DNA of 64,000 nt from Micromonospora sp. U21 (GTDB taxonomy: Bacteria > Actinomycetota > Actinomycetes > Mycobacteriales > Micromonosporaceae): positions 124,001 to 188,000 of the forward strand of contig NZ_JAGPYK010000004.1 in assembly GCF_018070045.1 (NCBI RefSeq). Reading direction: 5' to 3'. Under the pieces are notes generated by a model, which saw only the letters and a list, made by a program, of their open reading frames with translations, was not told where the DNA came from and made no database searches. This document shows, piece by piece, positions 35,941-44,745 of the stretch (positions within the stretch are counted from its first letter, which is position 1; each line of letters opens with the position of its first letter). The position numbers were made by a program, and so were the translations under genes.

Positions 35941-38900
35941 ATGCGTACCCGCAGACGATCCGCCCGCCGCACCGGCGTCCTGCTGCTGACGCCGCTGCTC
36001 GCCCTGACCGGCCCGGTGCCGGCGACAGCCGCACCGCCGGCGCCGCCCATCGCCGCCCCCGTGGCCCCGTCCACCATCGCCGAGGACGCGCCGCCCGCGT
36101 CGTCCCGGTCGGCCGGCTCGGTCAGTCTGGCCGCCGACCCGGCCACCGCGACCGCCGCGACCGCCGGGGCCGACGGACTGGAGCCGGCTGACGGCCTGGA
36201 GACCACCAAGGCCACCCGGCCGGTCGCGCCAGGCGTGCAACTCACCTCCTTCGACCGGTACGACGCCGAGGGCTGGCTGCGTGCCGACGCACTCACCACC
36301 GACCTCGCCGGCGGGGCCACCGTCGACTACGTCAACTCCGGGGCCGTCAGCCGGGCCGAACCGCTGCGGGCAGCGGCGGACCGCTCGCGCGCCGTCGCCG
36401 CGGTCAACGGCGACTTCTTCGACATCAACAACTCCGGCGCCGCCCAGGGCGTCGGCATCCGCGACGGCGAGCTGATCCAGTCGGCGGTCAGCGGGCACCG
36501 CAACGCGGTGGCGGTCACCGCGGACGGGCTCGGCCGGGTGATCGAGGTGAACTTCGACGGCACCGCCACCCTGCCCGCCGGGCCGGTGCCGTTGACGCAG
36601 TTCAACAACATCGTGCAGGCCGACGGCATCGGCGCGTTCACCGAGCTCTGGGGGACGTACCCCCGGGAGCGGGCGGTCGCGGGCGCGGCCCGGATCGTCG
36701 AGGTCGTCGTGGCCGGAGGCCGCGTGGCCGCGGTGGCCGGCGCGGCCGGCAGCGGCCCGATCCTCGCCGGCAGCACCGTGCTGCTCGGCCGCGACGCTGG
36801 CGCGGACGCGCTGGCCGGGCTCCGCCCCGGTGACCCGGTGACGGTGGCCTGGCAACCGAAGCCGTCCGACGGCAGCACCCTGCACGCGGCGGTCGGCGGC
36901 GGCCAGGTCCTGGTCCGCGACGGCGTCGTGCAGAGCATCGCCGACCCGACGCTGGCACCGCGCACGGCGGTCGGCTTCACCGCCGACGGTCGTAAAATGA
37001 TCATGTTGACGGTGGACGGTCGGCAGGTTGACAGCCGCGGCGTCACCCAGACCGAGATGGGCCGGATGATGGCCGAACTGGGCGCCCACCACGCGCTCAA
37101 CCTGGACGGCGGCGGCTCGTCCACCCTGCTGGCGAGGGAGCCCGGCGCTCCGGCCGTGCAGGTCGAGAACGCCCCCTCCGACGGCAGCGAGCGGGCCGTG
37201 CCCAACGGCCTGGCCATCTACGCGCCGAAGGGCAGCGGTCGGCTCACCGGCTACTGGGTGGAGACCAACAGTGATCCCACCGCCGCTCCCGGCATCTCAC
37301 CGGTGCGCGGCGGCCGGCCCGACCGCGTCTTCCCCGGCCTCACCCGCACCCTCACCGCGGCCGGCTACGACGAGACGTACGGTCCGGCGGCCGGCGCCCC
37401 GACCTGGCGCGCGACCCCGGCGGCGCACGGCCGGGTCGACCGCGACGGGGTGTTCCACGCCGGCGTGCCCGGGGCCAGCACGGTCACCGCGGCGCGGGGC
37501 CGGGCAACCGGCTCGCTGGGCCTCACGGTGCTCGGCCCGCTGGCCCGAATCGACTCCACAGTGGAACGCGTTGGGCTGACCGGCCTGGACGGCAACGCCC
37601 TGGTCGGTGTCGTCGGCTACGATGCCGAGGGCAACACCGCACCGATCGAGCCGGCCGACCTGACCCTCGACTACGACCGGGACCTGCTGCGGATCACCCC
37701 CACCCACGACGGCAACCTCGCCGTCACCGCGCTGCGCGAGACCGGCTCCGGGCTCGTCACCGTCCACGTCGGACGCCACAGCACCGTCCTGCCGGTCACC
37801 GTCGGGCTGACCGACGTCCCGGTGGCCGGCTTCGACGACGCCGCGTCCTGGCGGTTCAGCCAGGCCCGGGCCAGCGGCTCGGTCGCGCCGGCGCCGGGGC
37901 ACACCGGCACCGGCCTGCGGATGTCGTACGACTTCAGCCAGTCCACCGGCACCCGGGCCGCGTACGCGGACCCGCCGGCCTGGATCGGGGTGCCCGGCCA
38001 GCCGCAGGCGTTCGGCATGTGGATCCACGGCAACGGCACCGGTGAGTGGCCCAGCCTGCACCTGCACGACGCCCAGGACACCCAGCACGTGCTGCGCGGC
38101 CCGCTGATCACCTGGACCGGCTGGCGGTACGTGGAGTTCGCCGTGCCGGCGGGGGTGCAGTACCCGGTGCGCGTCCGCCGGTTCTACGTGGCCGAGACCA
38201 ACGCCGCCGCGCAGTACACCAGCGAGGTGGTCATCGACGACCTGGTGGCGAAGCTGCCGCCCACGGTCGACGTGCCGGCGGTGGCTCCGCGTACCGATCG
38301 GGTGGTGGTCCGCGACGGCACCGTGGACGGCGCACCCTGGCGGTTCGCGGTGCTGTCCGACGCCCAGTTCGTCGCCGCCGACCCGGACAGCGACCTGGTC
38401 GCCCAGGCCCGGCGGACGCTGCGCGAGGTGAAGGCCGCCCGGCCGGACTTCCTGCTGATCAACGGCGACTTCGTGGACACCGCCTACCCGGCCGACTTCG
38501 CCCTGGCGAAGCGGATCCTCGACGAGGAACTGGGCGACGCGCTGCCCTGGTACTACGTGCCCGGCAACCACGAGATCATGGGCGCCCCGATCAGCAACTT
38601 CCAGGCCGCGTTCGGCGCCACCTCACGGGTCTTCGACCATGCCGGCACCCGGTTCGTCACCCTGAACTCGTCCACCGGGACGCTGCGCGGCGGTGGCTTC
38701 GACCAGGTGCGGATGCTGCGCGAGACGCTGGACGCGGCGGCCGCCGACCGGCGCGTCGGCTCGGTCGTCGTCCTGCACCACCACCCGCCGCGCGACCCCA
38801 GCCCGGCGCAGGCCAGCCAACTCGGTGACCGCAAGGAAGCGGCGCTGCTGGAGCAGTGGCTGGCCGACTTCCAGCACCGCACCGGCAAGGGCGCGCTGTT

Positions 38901-39429
38901 CGTGGGCGGGCATGTCGGCACGTTCCACGCCGACCGGGTGGACGGTGTGCCGTACGTGATCAACGGCAACGCGGGCAAGACACCATCCACCCCGGCGGAC
39001 CAGGGCGGCTTCACCGGCTGGACGGAGTTCGGCGTGGACCCGGTCACTCCGGCCGAGGCCGACCGAGCCCGGCGCGACCCGCTCGCCGAGGGGCCCCGCT
39101 GGGTGGACGCGGAGTTCCACGCGCACGTGGACCGGCTCGCGGTGAACGCCCCGGCCAGCGTCGCGGTCGGCGCCCCGGCGTCGGTCACCGCCACGCTCAC
39201 CCAGCCGGGTGGGCGTGCCGTCCCGGTGACCGCCCCGGTCAGCGCGGACTGGTCCGGCTCGCCCGGGGTGCACATCGGCTCCGCGGCCGGGCTACGCCCG
39301 TGGCACGTCGCCCGTTTCGACCCGGCCACCGGCACCCTGACCGCGCTGCGCGCCGGTGCTCCCATCCGCCTGACGGTCACCGTCAACGGCATCATCGCCA
39401 ACGCCACCATCAAACCCACCGGCGACTGA
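35941..39429 (+). CDS. Secreted phosphodiester glycosidase / metallophosphoesterase fusion
   Basis: A 1162-residue exported protein. Residues 1-31 are a signal peptide (GVLLLTPLLALTGPVPATA). About 110-430 is an NAGPA-type phosphodiester glycosidase domain, with VNGDFFDINNSGAAQGVGI and the signature NLDGGGSSTLL. A beta-rich middle region (about 440-780) includes a jelly-roll-like carbohydrate-binding segment (FGMWIHGNGTGEWPSLHLHD). About 800-1040 is a calcineurin-like phosphoesterase: FAVLSDAQF, LLINGDFVD, YVPGNHEIMG, VVLHHHPPRD and GGHVGTFH, giving all five metal-binding blocks. An Ig-like end follows. Together these could remove a sugar from a phosphodiester and then cleave the phosphate, for example on extracellular glycopolymers such as teichoic-acid-type chains; this is inference. 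Confidence 0.92.
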   Translation: MRTRRRSARRTGVLLLTPLLALTGPVPATAAPPAPPIAAPVAPSTIAEDAPPASSRSAGSVSLAADPATATAATAGADGLEPADGLETTKATRPVAPGVQLTSFDRYDAEGWLRADALTTDLAGGATVDYVNSGAVSRAEPLRAAADRSRAVAAVNGDFFDINNSGAAQGVGIRDGELIQSAVSGHRNAVAVTADGLGRVIEVNFDGTATLPAGPVPLTQFNNIVQADGIGAFTELWGTYPRERAVAGAARIVEVVVAGGRVAAVAGAAGSGPILAGSTVLLGRDAGADALAGLRPGDPVTVAWQPKPSDGSTLHAAVGGGQVLVRDGVVQSIADPTLAPRTAVGFTADGRKMIMLTVDGRQVDSRGVTQTEMGRMMAELGAHHALNLDGGGSSTLLAREPGAPAVQVENAPSDGSERAVPNGLAIYAPKGSGRLTGYWVETNSDPTAAPGISPVRGGRPDRVFPGLTRTLTAAGYDETYGPAAGAPTWRATPAAHGRVDRDGVFHAGVPGASTVTAARGRATGSLGLTVLGPLARIDSTVERVGLTGLDGNALVGVVGYDAEGNTAPIEPADLTLDYDRDLLRITPTHDGNLAVTALRETGSGLVTVHVGRHSTVLPVTVGLTDVPVAGFDDAASWRFSQARASGSVAPAPGHTGTGLRMSYDFSQSTGTRAAYADPPAWIGVPGQPQAFGMWIHGNGTGEWPSLHLHDAQDTQHVLRGPLITWTGWRYVEFAVPAGVQYPVRVRRFYVAETNAAAQYTSEVVIDDLVAKLPPTVDVPAVAPRTDRVVVRDGTVDGAPWRFAVLSDAQFVAADPDSDLVAQARRTLREVKAARPDFLLINGDFVDTAYPADFALAKRILDEELGDALPWYYVPGNHEIMGAPISNFQAAFGATSRVFDHAGTRFVTLNSSTGTLRGGGFDQVRMLRETLDAAAADRRVGSVVVLHHHPPRDPSPAQASQLGDRKEAALLEQWLADFQHRTGKGALFVGGHVGTFHADRVDGVPYVINGNAGKTPSTPADQGGFTGWTEFGVDPVTPAEADRARRDPLAEGPRWVDAEFHAHVDRLAVNAPASVAVGAPASVTATLTQPGGRAVPVTAPVSADWSGSPGVHIGSAAGLRPWHVARFDPATGTLTALRAGAPIRLTVTVNGIIANATIKPTGD

Positions 39430-39430
39430 G

Positions 39431-39506
39431 TGCAAGGAAGGGCCCCTTCTTATCGCCTTGTGCATAGGAAGGGGCCCTTCTTAACAAATAAGGTGCCCTT
39501 CCTTAA
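39431..39506. repeat. Cluster of three GGAAGGGNCCCTTC palindromic units
   Basis: Three related near-palindromes lie head to tail: AAGGAAGGGCCCCTTCTTA at 39434, AGGAAGGGGCCCTTCTTAA at 39466 and AAGGTGCCCTTCCTTAA at 39490. Neighbouring units can pair with one another. The cluster fills the 78-bp gap between two convergent genes and could terminate both, but the repeated units also look like a genome-wide intergenic repeat family. Confidence 0.8.
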
Positions 39507-39507
39507 C

Positions 39508-40404
39508 TCAGAAGTCGCCGTCGGCCACCTGGAAGACGGTCAGGCCGAGGGAGCGCCACATCTGGACCACCTGGGCGCGGTCGTCGAAGACGCCGACCGT
39601 CCGGTAGCGGTCCCGGATCTCCCGGTCGTAGATTTCCCGCTTGACGATCGCGTCCTTGCGGGAGTCACCGACGGCGCGCAGGTGCAGGCCGAGGTAGGGA
39701 ACCCGGACGTGCCGGGCCAGCCACGCCTCGGTGGCGGCCCGGGCCGAGGCGTCCCGCCCGGAGCAGAAGACCACGCCGTACCCGGCGGCGTGCATCGCCC
39801 GGACCGCAGCGATCACCGCCGGGTTCGGCTGGTCCTCGCCCACCCGGGTCATGTCGTACGGGCTGCGTGTGACGGCCAGCGCGACGGTGCCGTCGATGTC
39901 CACCAGGACGATCTCCGGTGGCTCGGTCGACGGCGGGTGCACGGCTGCGGGTCGTCCGGTGCGGGCCTGCGGCACCGGCAACGGCAGCGTCCGCCCTTCC
40001 AGGTAGCGCTCGTGCAGCCGGCGGATCACGTCCGCGCCGACCCGGTCGGCCTCCGGGCGGGCGGCGTCGCGGCGCAGGCACTCGTCCAGTGGCACGTCGG
40101 TGAAGTCGTGCACCTCGAACTCCGCGCCGTACCGCGCGGCCAGGTCGGCCCAGTCCCGCAGGGTCCGCGAGCGCAGGTTGGTGTCGTCCACGCAGACGTC
40201 CGCCCGGGCCCGCAGCAGCGCCTCGACCTGGGCCCGCTGCACGGTGGTCACCTGCGCCTCCGCCCACTGGGTGAAGAGCCGCTCGCCGTGCAGCATCCGG
40301 CGCAGGTCGTCGCGGTTGACCCGGACGACGGACGGCTGGAGGGTCCGGGCGAAGGTCGTCTTGCCGGACGCCGGCAGGCCCCGGGTGGCGATCAGGCGGG
40401 TCAT
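39508..40404 (-). CDS. T4 Pnk-like polynucleotide kinase / 3'-phosphatase
   Basis: A 298-residue protein close in length and layout to phage T4 Pnk (301 residues). The N-terminal P-loop kinase has IATRGLPASGKTTFARTLQ (about 5-23), NRDDLRRMLHGE and VCVDDTNLRSRTLRDW. The C-terminal HAD phosphatase has IVLVDIDGTVAL (nucleophile Asp and DxDGT), VVFCSGRDASARA, RKDAIVKREIYD and GVFDDRAQVVQMW. T4 Pnk phosphorylates 5'-OH and removes 3'-phosphate ends during RNA repair; whether this protein does the same is inferred. No RNA ligase gene is near. ATG 40404 follows GGAGGGGAG; a longer frame upstream lacks support. The 275 bp to rpmE are the divergent promoter region. Confidence 0.88.
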   Translation of the reverse strand: MTRLIATRGLPASGKTTFARTLQPSVVRVNRDDLRRMLHGERLFTQWAEAQVTTVQRAQVEALLRARADVCVDDTNLRSRTLRDWADLAARYGAEFEVHDFTDVPLDECLRRDAARPEADRVGADVIRRLHERYLEGRTLPLPVPQARTGRPAAVHPPSTEPPEIVLVDIDGTVALAVTRSPYDMTRVGEDQPNPAVIAAVRAMHAAGYGVVFCSGRDASARAATEAWLARHVRVPYLGLHLRAVGDSRKDAIVKREIYDREIRDRYRTVGVFDDRAQVVQMWRSLGLTVFQVADGDF

Positions 40405-40679
40405 GGGCTCCCCTCCGGCTGGGCGGGCGTACCCCCGACGGGGTACTCGGCGGCGGCCCGCCGTGTGGGTGAATGCCCGGCCGGGCGGCGGGAATGCGGA
40501 CGGGGAGGCACGTGTTGACGATGCCGGACGAGGTGTGCGGCCCGATTGACGGGTCGGCTCAGGCCCATGGCACACTGGTCAATCGGCCACCGGTTCCGGT
40601 TCACGCCCGAGCCCGTCGCGCACGGCGCGACGGGCGGTGACGGCGACCCGGCGACCACCAACGAGAGGACCGAGGCGAG

Positions 40680-40904
40680 ATGAAGGCAAACATCCACCCG
40701 GAGTATGTGACCACCGAGGTCAGCTGCTCCTGTGGCAACACGTTCACGACCCGCAGCACCGCCAAGGGCGGGGCGATCCACGCCGAGACCTGCAGCGCCT
40801 GCCACCCGTTCTACACCGGTAAGCAGCGCGTTCTCGACACCGCCGGCCGGGTCGCGAAGTTCCAGCAGAAGTACGCCAAGGTTCAGGCCAAGAAGGCCAA
40901 GTAG
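40680..40904 (+). CDS. rpmE: 50S ribosomal protein bL31
   Basis: A 74-residue ribosomal protein. It is the zinc-binding (C+) form: Cys16 and Cys18 in SCSCGNTF and Cys38 and Cys41 in [14 protein letters not shown]. Organisms with this form often carry a zinc-free paralogue elsewhere under zinc-uptake control. ATG 40680 is preceded by GAGGACCGAGGCGAG. It is followed by a terminator and then prfA. Confidence 0.98.
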   Translation: MKANIHPEYVTTEVSCSCGNTFTTRSTAKGGAIHAETCSACHPFYTGKQRVLDTAGRVAKFQQKYAKVQAKKAK

Positions 40905-40913
40905 CTCCTCGTT

Positions 40914-40952
40914 CGGCGCCCGCGTCCGGTTTTCCGCCGGACGCGGGCGCCG
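40914..40952 (+). terminator. Terminator after rpmE
   Basis: A perfect 16-bp stem (40914-40929 with 40937-40952) and a 7-nt TTTTCCG loop begin 10 nt after the stop. Confidence 0.88.
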
Positions 40953-41037
40953 TCCGCTTTCCGCCCTTTTCCCGGCCGGCGACCGGCAATCAATCCGGCC
41001 CGGCCGGCGCCGTACCCTCGAAGGAGCATCCCGCAGC

Positions 41038-42126
41038 ATGAGCAGCGAGCGTCTGGCCGGTCTCCTCGACGAGTACGCGGAGCTGGAGAAGCGGCTGGCT
41101 GATCCGGCGATCCACGGCGACCAGGCGACCGCGCGGCGGGTCGGCCGCCGGTACGCCGAGCTGGTGCCGCTGTACAAGGCTGCCGGCGAGCTGGAGCAGG
41201 CGCGCGCCGACCTGGCTGCGGCCCGCGAGTTGGCCGCCGAGGATCCGTCGTTCGCTGCCGAGACCGAGGCGATCGCGGCGTCCCTGCCGGTCCTGGAGGA
41301 GCGCCTCGCCGAGCTGCTCATCCCGCGTGACCCGCACGACGCCAAGGACGTGATCGTCGAGATCAAGGCCGGTGAGGGTGGCGAGGAGTCGGCGCTGTTC
41401 GCCGGTGACCTGCTGCGGATGTACACCCGGTACGCCGAGCGGCACGGCTGGGTCACCGAGGTGATCGACGCGCAGGACTCCGACCTGGGCGGGGTCAAGG
41501 ACGTCTCGCTGTCGATCAAGACCAAGGGTGTCCCGGAGGGCGGCAACGGCGTCTGGTCGCGGCTCAAGTGGGAGGGCGGCGTGCACCGGGTTCAGCGCGT
41601 CCCGGTCACCGAGTCGCAGGGTCGGATCCACACCAGCGCCGCCGGGGTGCTGGTGCTGCCGGAGGCCGAGGACGTCGACGTCACCATCGACCAGAACGAT
41701 CTGCGCATCGACGTTTTCCGTTCGTCCGGCCCGGGCGGCCAGTCGGTGAACACCACCGACTCGGCGGTGCGGATCACCCACCTGCCGACGGGCATCGTCG
41801 TCTCCTGTCAGAACGAGAAGTCCCAGTTGCAGAACCGGGAGCAGGCGATGCGGATCCTGCGGGCCCGGCTGCTCGCCGCCGCCCAGGAGCAGGCCGACGC
41901 CGCCGCATCGGACGCCCGGAAGGCGCAGGTGCGTACGGTGGACCGCTCGGAGCGGATCCGCACCTACAACTTCCCGCAGAACCGGATCACCGATCACCGG
42001 ATCGGCTACACCGCGTACAACCTGGATCTGGCGCTGGCCGGCGAGCTGGACGGGGTGCTGGACGCCCTGGCCGAGGCCGACCGTGCCGCCCGGCTGGCCG
42101 GCGACACCGAGCTGACCCGCCGCTGA
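41038..42126 (+). CDS. prfA: Peptide chain release factor 1
   Basis: A 362-residue class I release factor that reads UAA and UAG. The tripeptide region ([20 protein letters not shown]) precedes the universal GGQ in [20 protein letters not shown] (GGQ about 232-234), whose Gln is methylated by PrmC. Domain 1 is the N-terminal helical bundle. ATG 41038 follows AAGGAG by about 12 nt. The stop is followed by a convergent GGDEF gene 51 bp away that separates prfA from its usual partner prmC. Confidence 0.98.
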   Translation: MSSERLAGLLDEYAELEKRLADPAIHGDQATARRVGRRYAELVPLYKAAGELEQARADLAAARELAAEDPSFAAETEAIAASLPVLEERLAELLIPRDPHDAKDVIVEIKAGEGGEESALFAGDLLRMYTRYAERHGWVTEVIDAQDSDLGGVKDVSLSIKTKGVPEGGNGVWSRLKWEGGVHRVQRVPVTESQGRIHTSAAGVLVLPEAEDVDVTIDQNDLRIDVFRSSGPGGQSVNTTDSAVRITHLPTGIVVSCQNEKSQLQNREQAMRILRARLLAAAQEQADAAASDARKAQVRTVDRSERIRTYNFPQNRITDHRIGYTAYNLDLALAGELDGVLDALAEADRAARLAGDTELTRR

Positions 42127-42177
42127 CCGCAGCGCCGCGGGTCCGCCGGCCGGCGGGGGCGCCCGGCGGCCGGGCGG

Positions 42178-43725
42178 TCAGCTGGCGCGCGGGCGGCTCT
42201 TGGCTCGCAGCATCGCCCGGTCGGCCTCCTCGAAGGCGACGCTGAGCGCGTCGCGTAGCCCACTCCCGGCGGAGACCTCGGCGAAGCCGATGCTCACCCC
42301 GACCGGGGTTCCCGGCACCAGCGACTCCCAGTCCTCGGCGCGGACCGCCCCTTCGATCCGGCGGGCCACCTCGGTGGCCTCGGTCATGCCGGTGTCGGGC
42401 AGCACCACCACGAACTCGTCACCGCCGTAGCGGGCCACGAAATCGCCCCGCCGCATCACCCGGTTGATCACCCCGGCGATGCGTTGCAGCACCAGGTCGC
42501 CGGAGTGGTGCCCGTGCCGGGTGTTGACCGCCTTGAAACCGTCCAGATCGCAGACGCCGATCACCACCCGCTCGCCGCGGGTGACCACGGCGGTGATGTA
42601 CCGCTCCAGCCGCCGCCGGTTGGGCAGCCCGGTGAGCGGGTCGGTCAGCGCCTCGCCCTCGAACCGCGCCGCCTCGCGGCGCATCTCCTCGTGGTCGATC
42701 CGGGCGGCGATGCCGTCGATGTAGACGTCGCGCAGCCGGTCGTTGCGCTGGGCGGCGAGCCGGAAGGCCAGCCGGTCGGCCCGGTGCGCCGCCACGTGGT
42801 CTCCGGCCCGGGCCAGTGCGATGCTGCGCAGCCGGGCCGGTTCGGCCGCGCCGAGCGTCTCGGTGGACACCCGGATGGAGTCCAACCGGGTGACCGCCTC
42901 GATCGGCCGCCCGGCGGCGACGGCCAGGCAGACCTGCCCGAGTTGACGCATGTCGCGCGCCCGGGCGCTGTCCCCGCCGTGGCTGAGCAGCCGGGACGGA
43001 TCGCCGTCTCCGCCGGACTCCACCCGGTCGCCGAGCGCGGCCTGCCGGGCCGCCGCGTAGCCGTACGCGGCGAGGCTGCTGGGGCGTAGCCGGCCGGCCC
43101 GCCCGGCATGCATGAACCGGGCCAGGTCGGCGGCGACGTCCCGGAGCACGCGCAGGCAGCCGTCGCTGTCGCCGTTGTGGTCCAGCGCCACGGCGTTGCG
43201 CAGCCGGATGCCGGGCGCGGCGAACGTCTCCTCCGGGATGCCGGCGGTCAGCCCCAGCTGTCGGGCGCGCTCGATCGCCCCGAGGGCGTACCCGTGGAAG
43301 CTGAGGTAGCTGTACGCCATCGCGAGGTCGTGCCAGCCCCAGGCGGTGTCCCGGTCCGGGTCCTCCACGGCGCCCAGCGCCCGGGCGGCCTTCACCAGGT
43401 GGGTGACGCAGCGGTCCAGGGCGCCCTGGTGGTGCGCGGCGAGCGCGGCCAGCGCGTTGAGGTGCCCGTGCAGATAGGGCTCGGCGAGGTCGCGGACCGC
43501 CGCCGAGGCCTCCTCGATGGCCCGGGTGAACTCCGCCGTCCGACCGAGATTGATCAGCGCGGAGAGTCGCTGCACCATCGCGTCCGCTCGCGCCGCCGGG
43601 TCCGTCGTGGTGCGGATCACCCGTTCCAGCAGGGCGTACGACTCTGCGGAACGACTGGCCTCCTGCAACGCCCGGGCGTGCGTGAGGGCGTCAACCTGGT
43701 CATCGACCCGGTCGAGCCAGCCCAC
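42178..43725 (-). CDS. GGDEF diguanylate cyclase with TPR-like N-terminus
   Basis: A 515-residue soluble protein. Residues 1-330 are helical repeats resembling TPRs (LTHARALQEASRSAESYALL, AHHQGALDRCVTHLVKAARA), and about 350-510 is a GGDEF domain: LTDPLTGLPNRRRLERYI, DLDGFKAVNTRHGHHSGD and FVARYGGDEFVVVLPDTG. An RRGD motif five residues before GGDEF fits the RxxD inhibitory site, so the enzyme should make cyclic di-GMP with product inhibition. There are no membrane helices or receiver domain, so the input is probably protein binding. GTG 43725 has GGGAGG upstream. It is divergent from prmC with a 72-bp gap. Confidence 0.93.
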   Translation of the reverse strand: MGWLDRVDDQVDALTHARALQEASRSAESYALLERVIRTTTDPAARADAMVQRLSALINLGRTAEFTRAIEEASAAVRDLAEPYLHGHLNALAALAAHHQGALDRCVTHLVKAARALGAVEDPDRDTAWGWHDLAMAYSYLSFHGYALGAIERARQLGLTAGIPEETFAAPGIRLRNAVALDHNGDSDGCLRVLRDVAADLARFMHAGRAGRLRPSSLAAYGYAAARQAALGDRVESGGDGDPSRLLSHGGDSARARDMRQLGQVCLAVAAGRPIEAVTRLDSIRVSTETLGAAEPARLRSIALARAGDHVAAHRADRLAFRLAAQRNDRLRDVYIDGIAARIDHEEMRREAARFEGEALTDPLTGLPNRRRLERYITAVVTRGERVVIGVCDLDGFKAVNTRHGHHSGDLVLQRIAGVINRVMRRGDFVARYGGDEFVVVLPDTGMTEATEVARRIEGAVRAEDWESLVPGTPVGVSIGFAEVSAGSGLRDALSVAFEEADRAMLRAKSRPRAS

Positions 43726-43785
43726 TCGCGACCTCCCGTCGTGTGCGCCTCGACGCACCGGTTCGTGGCGTCGCCCGCGACGCTT

Positions 43786-43791
43786 CATGAT
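43786..43791 (+). promoter_or_regulatory. Possible -10 box for a leaderless prmC transcript
   Basis: CATGAT ends 6 nt before the prmC GTG at 43798, with no ribosome-binding site. The first base departs from TANNNT, so this is weaker than the argS and thrB cases. Confidence 0.35.
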
Positions 43792-43797
43792 TATGGC

Positions 43798-44745
43798 GTG
43801 ACCACTCTGCCGCAACACCCCCCCGAAGGGACAGGCCGGCTCCGTCCGTCCGCCGCGGTGGCCCGGGCGGCACGGCTGCTCGCCGCCGCCGGGGTGGGCC
43901 CGGCCCGGGTGGAGGCCGAGTTGCTGGCGGCGTACGTGCTGGGGGTGCCCCGGGGTCGGCTGGCGCTCGCCGACGACCTGACCGACGATCACCTGGCCCG
44001 GCTCGACGAGCTGGTGCGCCGCCGTGCCGCCCGGGAGCCGTTGCAGCACCTGACCGGTCGGGCCGGCTTCCGGCACCTGGAGTTGGCGGTCGGCCCGGGC
44101 GTCTTCGTGCCCCGGCCGGAGACCGAGCTGCTGGCCGGCTGGGGCCTCGAGCAGGGCCGGTGCCGGCCCGACCCGCTGGTCGTGGACCTGTGCAGCGGCT
44201 CCGGCGCGATCGCTCTGGCGGTGGCGCAGGAGCTGCCGGGCGCGCGGGTGGTGGCGGTGGAGCGGTCCCCGGCGGCGCTGGCCTGGCTGCGCCGCAACGC
44301 GGCGGAGCGCGCCGAGGCGGGGGACCGCCCGATCGCGGTGGTCGAGGCCGACGTCACCGCGCCAGACCTGCTGGCCGACCTGGTCGGCCGGGTGGACGTG
44401 CTGCTCTGCAACCCGCCGTACGTGCCGGTCGACGTGGTGGTGCCGCCGGAGGTGGCCGGGCACGACCCGGCGGAGGCGGTCTTCGGCGGCGCGGACGGTC
44501 TGGCGGTGATCCGGCCGGTGATCACCCGGGCGGCGACGCTGCTGCGCCCCGGCGGCGTGATCGGGGTCGAGCACGACGACACCCACGGCTCGGCGGTGCC
44601 CGGGCTGCTCGCCGCGGACGGCCGGTTCACCGCGATCACGGGGCATCCGGACCTCACCGGCCGCCCTCGCTACGCCACCGCGTCCCGACGGGCGGACGGC
44701 CAGCACGCCCCGGGCGGGGCGGCGTGGCAGACTGACTCCTCGTGA
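43798..44745 (+). CDS. prmC: Release factor glutamine methyltransferase
   Basis: A 315-residue SAM-dependent enzyme that methylates the GGQ glutamine of release factors. An N-terminal helical domain (about 18-95) precedes the Rossmann methyltransferase fold with FVPRPETELL, VVDLCSGSGAIALAVA and the catalytic LLCNPPYVP (NPPY at about 205-208). GTG 43798 starts the protein VTTLPQHPPEG; longer frames upstream run antisense to the GGDEF gene. It is coupled by a one-base overlap to tsaC. Confidence 0.95.
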   Translation: MTTLPQHPPEGTGRLRPSAAVARAARLLAAAGVGPARVEAELLAAYVLGVPRGRLALADDLTDDHLARLDELVRRRAAREPLQHLTGRAGFRHLELAVGPGVFVPRPETELLAGWGLEQGRCRPDPLVVDLCSGSGAIALAVAQELPGARVVAVERSPAALAWLRRNAAERAEAGDRPIAVVEADVTAPDLLADLVGRVDVLLCNPPYVPVDVVVPPEVAGHDPAEAVFGGADGLAVIRPVITRAATLLRPGGVIGVEHDDTHGSAVPGLLAADGRFTAITGHPDLTGRPRYATASRRADGQHAPGGAAWQTDSS

